Shown piece after piece: positions 34,472 to 47,200 of a stretch of 50,931 bases of DNA. Source of the stretch: Tieghemiomyces parasiticus (Eukaryota; Kickxellomycota; Dimargaritomycetes; Dimargaritales; Dimargaritaceae); assembly GCA_027575765.1 (NCBI GenBank), contig JANBPT010000249.1, positions 1 through 50,931 on the forward strand, in the 5' to 3' direction. The position numbers were made by a program, and so were the translations under genes. Every line of letters starts with the position of its first letter. The stretch's first letter is position 1. The notes beneath the pieces are model-generated. The model saw nothing but the letters and a program-made list of their open reading frames with translations, ran no database searches and had not been told where the DNA came from.

Positions 34472-35254
34472 ATGCCGGCTGTCCTTGATCCTAACCCTCC
34501 CGCCTCTGCCGACAATGTGGACGGTCCTCCCCCGACCACTGCCGTTCCCCTGGTCAAGCCCGTTCACCCTGAGCCTGGTTATGGCCAGGTTTCGATGGGG
34601 ACTCCCCTATCAACCAACCTCCACCCCGACAGACTCTGCAAGGTGGCCTGGGATATCCTCCTGTCCCGCTACACCGGTACTGAACAGGTTGCTTTCGGAC
34701 ATGTCGAAGCCCTATCGCCGCCGCTGGACCCTACACTACCGGCCAATAATCTCACCTTATGTGGCCTGCGCCTTGACCCCGGTGTCAAGCTTGCCTCGGC
34801 TCTCGGACATCCGACCTCCTCTTCAGATCGTCCTTGGTATCATCAGGAGTGGCCGGTACAGGCTAGCGACCAGGGCCAGCTCAACACCGTCCTAGTTAGC
34901 TACGCCAACCTTTCGTCTACTCAGTCTCAGGAGTGCAACCCATCAGGACTCGACCCCAGCCACAAGTCTAGTATCAGCGTCGAACAGGCATCCCTTACTA
35001 TGTTGGCGACGATGACTCGAGCCGTCCTCGTCATCTCCTGGCAGATGGTCACAGATAGTCTAGAGGTCCGTCTGGCCTTTGACCGCACCCAGGTGGCCGA
35101 GGCAGCGGTGCAGGAACTCGGACGCCAGTTCAGTATTGTGGTCCGTACCATGGCCGAGGCGATGGCGCATCCCAAGCAGCTCACACACTTAACCATCGCC
35201 GATGTGGCCTGGGTAGATGGGATCGAGCGGCAACGCCTCCTGCAGTTCGCCGGC
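34472..35254 (+). other. NRPS: truncated N-terminal condensation-like region
   Basis: After about 50 Pro-rich residues comes the second half of a C-type fold: VAWDILLSRYTGTEQVAFG corresponds to the AWA-x-LL-x-x-YTG-x-x-DVVFG strand of C domains. A LNTVLVSYANL segment and the lead-in to the A domain (IERQRLLQFAG) follow. The first half, including the HHxxxDG active site, is absent, so this domain cannot catalyse condensation. Truncated starter C regions are known at the N-termini of some fungal NRPSs. Confidence 0.75.
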
Positions 35255-38200
35255 ACCATCAGTCACCCTGACGCAGCCAATACCCCGGTCCACCTCCTAG
35301 TCGGTGAATGGGCGAGTAGGACTCCCGACGGTATCGCTCTGGACCACGATGGCCACACGGTCACCTACGCCGAGTTTGACCGGATGACCTCGGCCCTGGC
35401 CCAGATGCTTACCCGCGACCATGGCGCCCGGCCCGAGGTTCGTATCGCCCTCCTCCTGCCCAAGTCCATCGAGTTTGTTATAGCCCTGTTTGCTGTACTC
35501 AAGTCCGGCGCCGCCTACGTGCCCATTGACCCGGAGTACCCCGAAGAGCGTATCCGCTACATCATCCAAGATAGCGCGGTTACGCTAATCCTGACTACTT
35601 CTACAACCCAGGCTCTTCTAGGGGACTTCACGTGTCCCACGCTGCAAGTCGACGACCAGACTCAATCTATTGCAGCCACGAATGGGGCCGGTGCACCGTC
35701 TGTTTCCCATCGCCCACAGCCCACTGACTTGGCCTACATTGTGTACACCTCGGGTACCACAGGGCAACCCAAGGGTGTTATGGTCGAGCACGGCAATCTG
35801 GCTAATTTTGCTACCGATCTGGCCTATGCAGACGACTATGGACCCGGCAAACGTGACCTACTAGTCCTCTCACTGGGCTTCGACGGTATCTTATGGAGTC
35901 TCCTCAGGACTCTTTGCCAAGGTGGGACAGTGGTCATTCCCGGTGCCGACTTACTGGCTGACCTTCAGAGTGTGCACTCGGCTATCGTCACGCCGTCGTT
36001 TGCCACCCGCTTGAACCCTGGTCAGTATCCGCAGCTAGCGTTTCTGGTCTTGGCCGGAGAACACGTCACTGCTGACCTCCATGCCAAATGGCGTGGCCAC
36101 TGCAAGTTGGCCAACGTCTACGGGCCCACCGAAACTACGGTGACGTCCAATACCCTAGTTCTCGCTGCTCCTAACTACATCTCGGTCGGTCCACCCAGTG
36201 TTAACTACCTATGCTACATTGTGGACGACAACCTGCGGCTAGTGCCCGTGGGTGCCCCGGGCCAGCTTCTGATCGGTGGTTTGAGCGTTGCCCGTGGTTA
36301 CTGCAACCTGCCGGACCTCACCGCCCAGAAGTTCATCGCTAATCCGTTCGGTCCCGGTCGCGTGTATTTGACGGGTGACCGAGCCCGTTGGCTGTCCAAT
36401 GGCCATGTCGACCTGCTGGGTCGCATGGACCACCAGATCAAACTCCGGGGCTTCCGTATCGAACTCGAGGAGGTCGAGGCTGCCGCCACCAGTTTTCCCG
36501 CCGTTCAGCTCGCCGTGGCTTCTGTTCAAAGTAATTCTCTGGCCCTGTTTGTGGAACCCCAGTCGGTGGACACCGTGGCCTTACTTGACCACCTCCGCAG
36601 CCGTTTGGCTAGGTTTATGGTACCCGATCGTGTCGTCCCCGTAGCCCGCCTCTCGCTGACCGCCAACGGTAAAGTCGACCGCAAGGCCTTACCGACCGCT
36701 ACCGAGTCCCCCCCGGAGATCGTCCCCGCTCAATCCCAAAGCCTCACTGACTTGGAACTGCGCCTGCGTGAGGCCTGGGCCCAGATCCTCCAGCTCCCTG
36801 GTGACCGCATTGGGACAACCGACGACTTCTTTCGCATCGGTGGCGACTCCATCTCGGCCATCCTGCTCGTATCCAAATGCCGGCAGCTCGGGTACAAGGC
36901 CACCGTGCCGCTCATCTACGAATGTCGCCAGCTCCGCGCCTTGGCCGCCCGACTGACCCCGCTGGCCACGGCGGCCTCCGAGAAAAATCAGCACCAGGTC
37001 CAGGGCTGTGTTGACCTGACCCCGATTCAGCGCTGGTTCCTCGGTTTGTCGTTCCGCAACTCGCACCATTTCAACCAGTCCTTCACCCTGTGCATGGATC
37101 CGTCGGTTACCCTCGGACAGATTAGCCACGCTCTAGTCCAACTGGCCAACCACCATGACATCCTGCGTGCTCGGTTTAGCCTAAATGAGATGGGTGCATG
37201 GGAACAGTACATCCCAACTACCGAGGCCATCCCCAGCCACATCCCTGTGATCGAGGCCACCGTGAACGAGGTGGACTATGCCGACTTCATTTTGAAGGTC
37301 CAGTCCAGCCTGCACCTCACGGACGGCCCTGTCATGGCAGCCTGTTTGATTCACACTGGCGCCGAGTCCGAGCCAGCCCGTCTGTTCTGGACCATCCACC
37401 ACGCCCTGGTTGACCTGGTCTCCTGGCGTGTCCTGATCGAGGACCTGCAGACCCTGCTCACCGGGGGTCAGCTGCCGCCCAAGACCCTGCCCTTCCAGAC
37501 CTGGTGCAGCCAGTTAAACGACTACGCCCGGACCCTCACTGCCGATGCTTGGCCCGCGCAGAGCATGACAGTGGATAACCGCCAACTCCTGCCTCCTCCA
37601 GAGGCCCTTGACCCAGTGCCCACCGCCGCCCGCCTATCCATATCCCACGAATTCGACCGGGAGTTCACCACTCGGCTCCTGCTGCAGTTGGCGCCACAAT
37701 GGAGGGTCACCCCGCGCGACATGCTCCTGGCCACCTTTGCCCGGGCCTACTGCCAGGCGTTGGGTACCACCCAGGTCTCCTTTGTCATGGAGGGCCACGG
37801 TCGGGAGCCCTGGTCGGACGACATGGATGTGAGTCGCACCGTTGGCTGGTTCACCGTCCTGTACCCCTTAGTCCTGGACGTACCCCTGGGCAGTTCGATC
37901 CTAGCCACCCTACATCACACCAAGGAGGCGATGCAGCAGATCCCCGTGCGTGGTTTCCCCTACAGCTTACTCCGCCACATGCCGGGGGCGGACCCAGCTG
38001 AGCGGGCCAAGCTCCTGACCAAAACCCCCGAGCGCCTCGACGTCCAGTTCAACTACTTTGGTCGGTTCGGCAATGCGGGTGCAGGTGGCGCAAACAGTGG
38101 TGCGGTTAGTATCGAGTGGGATGACCGCTTCGGCCTGCACGACTTTGCCCCCGACGAACACGTCATCTTCGACATCAACCCCATGCCCCTCGTCAACCAG

Positions 38201-41200
38201 GACCGGCTGCGCCTGATCATGGAGTACAATCCGCGGGTGTATGGGACCCAATGGGCTGAGCAACTGATCAACCTGTGGCGCCAAGACCTCGAGCACCTGG
38301 CTGCCACCCCAACGGCTTCCGTCCAGCCGCTTCTCACTCGATTCGATGCGCCGCTACTCCAGCCCACCGCCCAGGAATTCGACGCCCTTCTGACCGACCT
38401 GGAGGAACGCGGCATGGCTGCTTCCGACGTAGCGGATATCCTGCCCTGTACCCCCATGCAAGGCGGCCTGCTCGTTGCTACGCTGCAGGACCCCTCGGCC
38501 TACCTGGTCCAGGCCGCCATAACCCTGTCCGGTGAAGTAGTCCTCAGCCAGCTCCAGCAAGCTTTGGCGGCCTTAACACAGCGCCACAGCGTCCTGCGCA
38601 CCGTCTTCATTCCGACCGTCGCACCGCGTGGCAACGGACTTGCCCAGGTCGTTCTACACCGCGCACCGCTGGCCTGGAGTCTAGCCGAGGCACCTCTTCA
38701 TTGCCTGACCGACTTTTTCAACGCGAACCGTGCCTTGGGCTTCGACATGACTAGGCCCATGGTCCGGGTTGACGTGTTTCCCACCGAGCGTTCCAGCGAG
38801 TACCTGCTGGTCCTGGCCATCCACCACGCCCTGGTCGACGGCTGGTCGATCCCGCTGCTGCTGCGCGACCTGGGCCAGCTGTACGCCTCTCCGGACATGC
38901 CAGGCCAACTGGCCTCACCTTCATTTAACACAGTGGTCGAACAGGTGGCCAATCAGGACCAGGACGAGGCGCGTGCGTTCTGGGTTGAGTATTTACGGGG
39001 TATTCAGCCCACGCCAGCACCCATGCTTAGTGCGGAGCTCACGGGTGAGCATGGCTTTGCCGAGTACCACTGTACCCTTGACGCCGATAAGTCACGCTTA
39101 CACGACGCCGCCCAGCAATTCGGCGTGACCCTCTCGACCCTCCTCAAGGCTGCCTACGCCCTCGTCTTGGCCCAGTACCTGGACCGGGACGACCTCGTCA
39201 TTGGCTTTGTGGTATCAGGTCGTAACCTGGACATGGCGGATATTGACACTGTAGTCGGCCCCTGCCTCAACACCGTCCCGTTGCGGTTCCGCCTGACGGA
39301 CCAACCCATCGGCCATTGGCTCCAGCAGCTCCAGGCCGACGCTACCGGGATGATCCGCTTCGAGCACACCAGTCTTGCCAAGGTCCAGGCCTGGTGCAGT
39401 CCAATCCCGGCCTCCCCTCTATTCCATGTGCTCGGTGGCTTCGAGAACTTCCCCCAGGGGTCACACCAGGCCGGGGACATGGACGTAGAACTGGTACGGG
39501 TGCACGAGTTTACCGAGTACCCGCTCACCCTGGATTTCGTTGACGGACCGCATGCCGTCGGCGTCAAGTGCTTCTACAGGCGCATGTTTTGCAGTGAGGC
39601 CGACATTATTCCACTGGTACAGCAGGTCAGCTCCGTGCTAATCAAGCTCGCAAAAGCGACTGCGGACACCACGATCACCCAGGTTTCCCATTTTCTTCCT
39701 GACCCGACCCAGAACTGCCCTGGACGGCTTATCACGGCGGACGGTGTCCAGCTGCCTCTCGCTGTCCTAGACCACTATCTGGCCAAACAAGGACTGCCCG
39801 CGCCCTATTCCGTCAGCATCCACGGCGGTCGCATCGTAACTCGCATTTCAGCACCCGAGACTACGTGTGAGTCATTCGGACCTCTGCTGGCCGGTGTGAA
39901 CCTCCCTGCCGACCTTGTGCCTGCCGCTTTTATCTCGCTAGAGGCTTACCCGCACTTGTCCAGCGCCAGTGAGAGTGACGTTACTCGGCTAGGTGAGGCA
40001 TACCTCCATGTGTTGGACACAGAGAACCAGGGGTCGTCCTTAGACACAGTGGGTAGGTGGCTCGCCGTGACCTGTACCGACCTGCTCCTGGGCACCGGGG
40101 ATGGGATGCCTGATGGTGAGGATATCTGGGTATCTGTGCTGGCTAGACCCGTCCTGTTCCTCCAGATGGAGTACCGCATTAGCCAACGTTTCGGGGCCAC
40201 CCTTGACTTGCGGAACGTCCTGGCCTGCGATGATTTGGCCGGCTTGACACTGGTGATCCAACGTTCCAGCCCTTCGCCATCGCCTATTCGTGCGCCAGAA
40301 GGCCAATCAAACGAACCCAAGTCTGAGCTGATCCGCCCGATGAAGGCGACACCCTACCAGGCCCAGGTGTGGCTCGCCTGTCAACTCTCGGAGGACCCTG
40401 GCCAGTTCTACCACCAAGCCAAGCTCAGCATTCCCCACCAGCTCGCCCGTTCGGACGTCCAGTGGGTCCTCGACCAGTTCCTAAGCCAAGTGGACTGGCT
40501 GCGCAATGTGGTCCGTAAGGAGGAGGGCCGGCTTGTAGCCTATCTGCTTTCTCCGAAGCGTCTATCCTCAGCTACCCAGGCCACCGTCGGTTCCCAGTCC
40601 CTGCGTAGGGATGGCCTCGAAGCAGCTGGTAAGGTCCTAGTTAGCACAGATATGTTGGCCGTTCTCTACCAGCCGGAACCACCCAGACTTGTGGTCCGTA
40701 TCCACCAGATCTTGGCACCTGAGATGTTATTCCAGCTCCTTACCGAGGAGCTGCAGCTGGCCTTCAGAGAGAAACATGACGGTCAGGTGTTCGACGTTAG
40801 CCCGTCGCTCGCCATGGGACGCACAGCCACCGTCGGCCGCCTTCCATCGGATAGCTCGGCCCGTGCTTACTGGGCGGAGACAATGGCCGAAGCCTCTGCG
40901 GATCTGAAACTACCGCTCGACCGTCTTCGCGCCCGTGTGCCCACGTTTAGCTCAGCCTGCCTTCGGTTCGGCTTGGCCCAGGAGGTTATCCGCGGATTAT
41001 CCTGTCCCACTGAAGAAAACCCTGTCGCACCGCTTGGGCTGTGGACGGCCCTTGTGGGATCCTATCTCGCAAGGATCTGTGGTACCGATGACGTCCTGGT
41101 TGACATGCTACTTAACCGCAGCGTATGCCGTGGAGAACTGTGTGCTGCTTTCCTAGGTCACCTGGCTTGTCCGGTGCGAGTCCCAGGTGCCGCAAGTGCG

Positions 41201-44200
41201 TCCAGTCTAGATGATCTTAGCGCTGCCCTTTCGCAGCAGCTACAGCGCTCCGTGGGCCACTTGACCCCTGACCACGACCTCTACGCCGGACTTCCCCGCC
41301 CGCCGGCCCACCCGCTCTGGCATTCAGTCCGTGTGGGAGTAGCAGTCGACCATATTGAATGGGAAGCAGAAGCTCAGTCCCACCCTGCCCTCTGGCATGA
41401 TACCATCTTCCGAATCAGTCTCTCCGGTCCCAGCCCCGGCATGACCCTCCAGTACAACCCGGACCTTTTCGACTCGGCCACCGTCGAGCGCCTGGGGGCC
41501 AACCTGCTGTACTACTGTCAGGTCGCCCTCACCTGCTCCCCACCTCTGACCACGGTCCCTTTGGTATGTCCGGCGGAGGAGCACCTCCTACTGGAGAAGT
41601 TTGGCCGGAGACCCAGCGAGTATGACCCTTCTGATTCCAGCACCAGTGTCATCACCATAATCCGCGACAGAGTCCAGCGCAGTCCTCACACGGTGGCCCT
41701 CGAGTCCCAGTTGGAGACTGTGAACTATACTGAAATGGACGCCCGAGTCAACAGTTTGGCTCTGACCCTTCAGCACCACGGCATCGGAGTGCAGGACCGG
41801 GTGGCAGTAATCGTAGAGAGCCGTCCAGCCACCGCCATGGCCATGCTGGCCCTCTGGCTACTCCGGGCCATCTATGTACCCGTGGACTGTACACTACCAG
41901 AGCAGCGCCAGCGCTACATGGTTAAGACCGCCCAATGCACGGTCGCTCTGAATATGACTGAAACCGGGGTGACCTGGACGGAGGCCCTACCAGGCCTAAA
42001 ACTCCTAAACTCTGAGCTAGACTCTGGTTCTGCCCTCTCCCCTTACTGCCATCACCCTGAGGACCTGGCATACATTCTATTTACTTCGGGCACCACGGGT
42101 CAGCCCAAGGGCGTCACAATCCGCCATGCCAGTCTGACTAACCTGCTCCTGGCTCCAGAGACTACGCTTTGTCCGGAACCTGGGACACGCTACTTGCAGA
42201 CCATGGCCGTTGGCTTCGACGTGTTCATCCTGGTGGCCCTGTCCCCGCTCTGCACGTCTTCGACGCTGGTATTCAGCGACGGCGACATCCCCGCCGCTCT
42301 ACATACCGTCGACGGCGTCTTCCTAACCCCTTCCGTCTTGGGCTCCCTAAGCCCTACGATCTACCCTAACCTACGCCGGGTCATGAGCGCGGGCGAGGCA
42401 CTGCCGACTGAACTGGCAGCCAAGTGGCTCCCATACTGCGAAGTACAGAACCTCTACGGCCCCACCGAGGTCACCGTCATTAGCCATACGCTGACGGCCC
42501 AGCTTGAAAAACCCATCACCATTGGCCGGCCCATCGCCGGTAGCGAATGCTACATCGTTAACCAGTGCGACCAGCTCGTGCCCATCGGCAGTGTCGGCGA
42601 GATCTGTGTGGGCGGCCTGGGTGTCAGTGCGGGCTATGTCAACCGGCCAGATCTCAACGAGGAGAAGTTTGTTCGCCTGCCCTATTCATCCGGCCCAGTT
42701 TACCGCACCGGCGATCTCGGCCGCTGGCTGCCTACCGGCGAGGTGGAGTGTCTGGGCCGCCGTGACGACCAGGTCAAGCTGCGTGGATTCCGTATCGAAC
42801 TGGCCGAGGTGCGTGGATCCCTCCTCAATCTACCGGGTGTACAAGACACTCATGTCCTCATCCACGAACGCACCCTGGTGGCTTTTGTATGCCCTGGACA
42901 ATTCGATGAGATATCGGTCAAATCGGCCCTGCAGGAGGTCCTGCCGGGTTACATGGTACCCAGCCATATCATGGGCCTCGACCATATCCCTCTAACGACC
43001 AACGGCAAGGCCGACCGGCGGGCCCTAGTTTCTTTGTTCCTAAAGTACCAAGCGTCATGCTCATCAATGGATGCTACGGCGGCTGGCGAGCATGTAATGT
43101 CACCCGAGTCGCAGGTGCTTTGGACCGCAGTGATCGAGACGTTAGGTCTAGCTCACACTCCGGTTACCAACAACCCCTCTTTCTTCAGGCTCGGCGGCGA
43201 TTCGATCTCGGCCATCCAGGTCTCAGCGCGGTGTCGACAGTTAGGCTACCGGCTCCCCGTTCCCATACTCCTCAAGAGTCAGCCTCTGTCCACGGCGGCG
43301 ACCACAATGGAACCACTTGTCCGGTCTATGCCTTCCGAGTTGGCCCCTATTCCTTACGGAGTTTCGTTCCCTTTGACCCCGATCCAGCGCTGGTTCTTTG
43401 CCCAGGGGTTCCGTAGCCTCAGCCACTTCAACCAGTCCTTCTTGCTCGAACTCACTCGCCCCGTCTCCCCTGACATGCTCGGCAGGGCCCTGCTCCGCGT
43501 GGCCAATCACCACGCTGTGCTGCGTAGTCAGTTCCGCCGTAACCCTACTGGGCAATGGTCCCAAACGATTCCGCCTCCCTTTCCCACTCTGTCCAGCCAG
43601 GTCCACGAGGTTACCTGTGTCGAATCCGAGCTATCCCAATGCTGTTACCGAGTGCAGCAGTCCATTGACATTCACCAGGGCCACAACGTCGCCGCTGCAC
43701 TGGTTCACCTGGGTGCTCCCGAAGACGACCATCGTTCATCACCAACCCTGCTCTTCCTGACCATACACCACCTGGTCGTGGACCTCGTGTCCTGGTCCAT
43801 CCTCCTGGAAGACCTGACTTCACTGCTAGACGGCCAGACACCCCTGCCGCCCTCCTTGCCCTTCGCCAACTGGGCCTCGGAGCTCGACCGGTGGCGTCGG
43901 GAGCGAAATGTGGCCCACTTGGACCCAGAGCCCGTGGTGGTCTGCCCGTCGTCACTCTCGCTATGTCCACTGGCAGCACTACCGGCCAACACCGCTGGGA
44001 ATGAGACCAGCCACACTGTTCAGATCCCAACCGATGTTACCGAGGCACTTATCCAGGTTTCCGGGGATTCATTCCGCCTCGACGAGCTCCTCCTGGCCGC
44101 CCTCTGTGGGGCGTTGGCCGTGGTGACCCACTCTCCCACCACCACGGTGCATACGGAATCCCACGGCCGCCACCCCTGGCACGAGGGCATGGATCTGAGT

Positions 44201-47200
44201 CGCACGGTGGGCTGGTTTACCACTATCCTGCCCGTCACGGTGACCAATGCTTCGTCGGCTAGTGTGAGCGATCATCTCCGCCAAATTAAGCACACCCGGC
44301 GGAGTCTACGACACCACGGCCTAGAAACCGACTGGCCAAAGGCACCACTCGATCCAAGCTCTCAAGCGACTGCAGCCTACCACCCCATGGAGGTCGTGTT
44401 TAACTTCCTGGGCCGCACGACCGACGACCGTGCCCTCACTTGCCATGGGAAGGCGCCCTGGGTCGTCCGCCACGATCTCCTCCCATTAATCCCCATCGGT
44501 GGTGATGAGGAGCTGCGACCCCAAGTACTGGAGGTCCTCGGATGGCAAACCAGTACTGGCCTGCAGCTGATCGTCAACTACTGCCCGCAGGTCGTCCCAA
44601 CGGCTACCGTGGCGGCCCTGGCTGACGAGGTACGCAAGTATTTGGCTGAAATAGCGACCCTCGACCTTGCTGGTCTGTGGGTGCCGTCAGACTTCCCTTT
44701 GCTCGAGGCCAATCAGGGTGACGTGGCCAAGATCGTTGCCGATCTCCCCACCCTGGGACTCACCGTTGCCGAGGTGGAGAATTTGTACCCCATGACGCCC
44801 ATGCAGCAGGGACTCTGGACGGCCACCGCCAAGGACCCCACCGAATACCTTCTCCAGTTCGCCATGACCATCAACGGTGTCAGCGACAGCGACGTCCTCC
44901 TCCGCGCCCTCGAGGCAGTCGTTGCCCGCCACTCCATCCTGCGCACCGTCTTTCTCACCTCCTTCAGCAACGCCCGGAGCAATGGCATCCAGGTGGTGTT
45001 ACGGCGGCCTCGATTCGGCTGGCGAGCGATTGGATGCTGGTCAGAGGTTGGCGTACAGGACGAGGAGGACTACCTACGGAGCGACAAGGCCCTGGGCTTC
45101 ACCCCGGACCAACCGCTACTCCACTACTGTGTTGCACCGGCCACCCAGGCTAGCACTCGCTTGATCATGACGATTCACCACGCGCTGATCGATGGGTGGT
45201 CGTTTGGCATCTTTACACAGGAGCTGCGCCACTTCCTCTCGTCTGGTCCGTCGCCCACTTTATCTCCCGCGGTAGAATTTTCCGACTACGTGGAGCACAT
45301 CCGCAACCTGGATGATACAGAGGCACGGACCGTGTGGGAGGACTACTTGCGAGGTATCGAGCAACCAACGACGTTGCTTTTGCCGAAGGAACCGACAGCA
45401 TCGCTCATTAAGACCGAGTACCATATTGTGATCCACAATGACGTGGCTCACCTTCAGGCCCTGGTTCAAGATTGCGGGCTGACCGTGTACACCCTGCTCA
45501 AGGCAGCCTGGGCCTACCTCCTTCACCGCTACACTGGCCTATCTGACATCGTGTTCGGTAATACTGTGTCGGGTCGTGCCCTGGACTTGCCCGGTGTTGA
45601 CGGTGTCGTAGGTTGCCTGATCAACACCGTACCGTGTCGTGTAACGATAGGAGCAGATATGGAACTTAAGGGCTTTCTCCAGGGCATCAATGCGCAAAGC
45701 CAACGACTGGCGGCCGTGGAGCACTGCCATCTTGCTGATCTGAACCGCTGGGTGGCGAGCGAGCTTCGAGTCACTGACATGTTCAATACGATACTGGCCT
45801 ATGAAAACTACCCCAATACTAGCATGGGCAGCGACGATCAGGCAGTCAGGTTTTCAGACCTCAAGGTAGTCGAATCTACGGAGTATGCGCTAGCGGTGAT
45901 TACCCAAGTTGAGCATGACCAGCTGACAGCCGTTTTTACTTGGAGCACGAGTGACTTTTCCCAGCCCTACATTGAGGCTCTAGGTCGTCACTTACGGTCT
46001 ACTATATGTCAAATGGCGGATATTCTCCAGCAGTGCAGCGGATCGTCTAGTCTGGCTGACCTGGACCTGCTCACTCCTACCGAGTTCCAGACCTTAACAA
46101 TTGACATGGCGCGGCCTACTAAGCCTATCGACTTCGACATTTCTATTCCCGCACTGTTTGCTCAGCAGGCTGAACGAACCCCTGACCACCCCGCTGTCGA
46201 ATACGACGACCCTGTCTCCGGCACCATCAGCTGGACCTACCGGGAGCTCCTGGAGAAGTCCAGGATCATTGCCCGCCACCTCCTCTCCCAGGGTGTTCAG
46301 CGAGAAGAACCGGTTGGTTTACTCATTGACCGTCTGCCTAGTACCGTCGCCGCCATGTTGGGCGTACACTTGGCAGGTGCTTCATTTGTGCCCTTAGATG
46401 CTAACCTTCCCCTCGACCGCCTGCAGTTCATTGCCCGTGACTGCGGAATCCAACGTATCCTGTACAATATTGGCGACGTGGAAAGGGTGGAAGCCATTCG
46501 CCACGCCACAGCCATGGCCACGGACTCCCTCAACGTTATGCTGGGCACCAGTGGTAGTGTACTCTCGAATCCTAAGCTGCCCCTGGTCCGATCCACTGAC
46601 CTGTCACACATAGTGTACACATCTGGCACTACCGGGCTGCCCAAGGGCGTCCTAACGGAACACCGTGTCCTGGCAAACATTGTCCAGCAGTCACCGAAGG
46701 TCGTTGCCATCCGATCGGGAATGCGGGTGATGCAGAACATGGCCCTCACCTTCGACGGCTGCCTGATTGAGATCCTGACCACCGTGTGCAACGGTTCTAC
46801 GGTCGTGCTGCGCAGCGACCTCCTGGATACGTTGCCCAAGGTTGATGTCCTTATGGCCACGCCCTCCGTCCTGGCCACCCTCGATCCGACCAGGTACCCT
46901 AACCTTCGCCATGTGATTGCTGCTGGGGAGGCCCTGCTTCGTCCTCTTGCCGAGCGCTGGTCAAGCCACTGCCCCGTCACCAACATGTATGGCCCCACAG
47001 AGTGTTTACTAAGCCACACCGTGCGATTCAACTCTGGCGGCCCTGTCACCATCGGCCGCCCCCTTCCCAACACTGAATGCTACATCCTGGACCACAAGCT
47101 ACGCCCTGTACCGGTCGGCGTACCTGGAGAGATTTACGTCGGCGGTATCTGCGTCACCCGCGGCTATGTGAACCGCCCCGATCTTAATTCTAAGGCCCTC

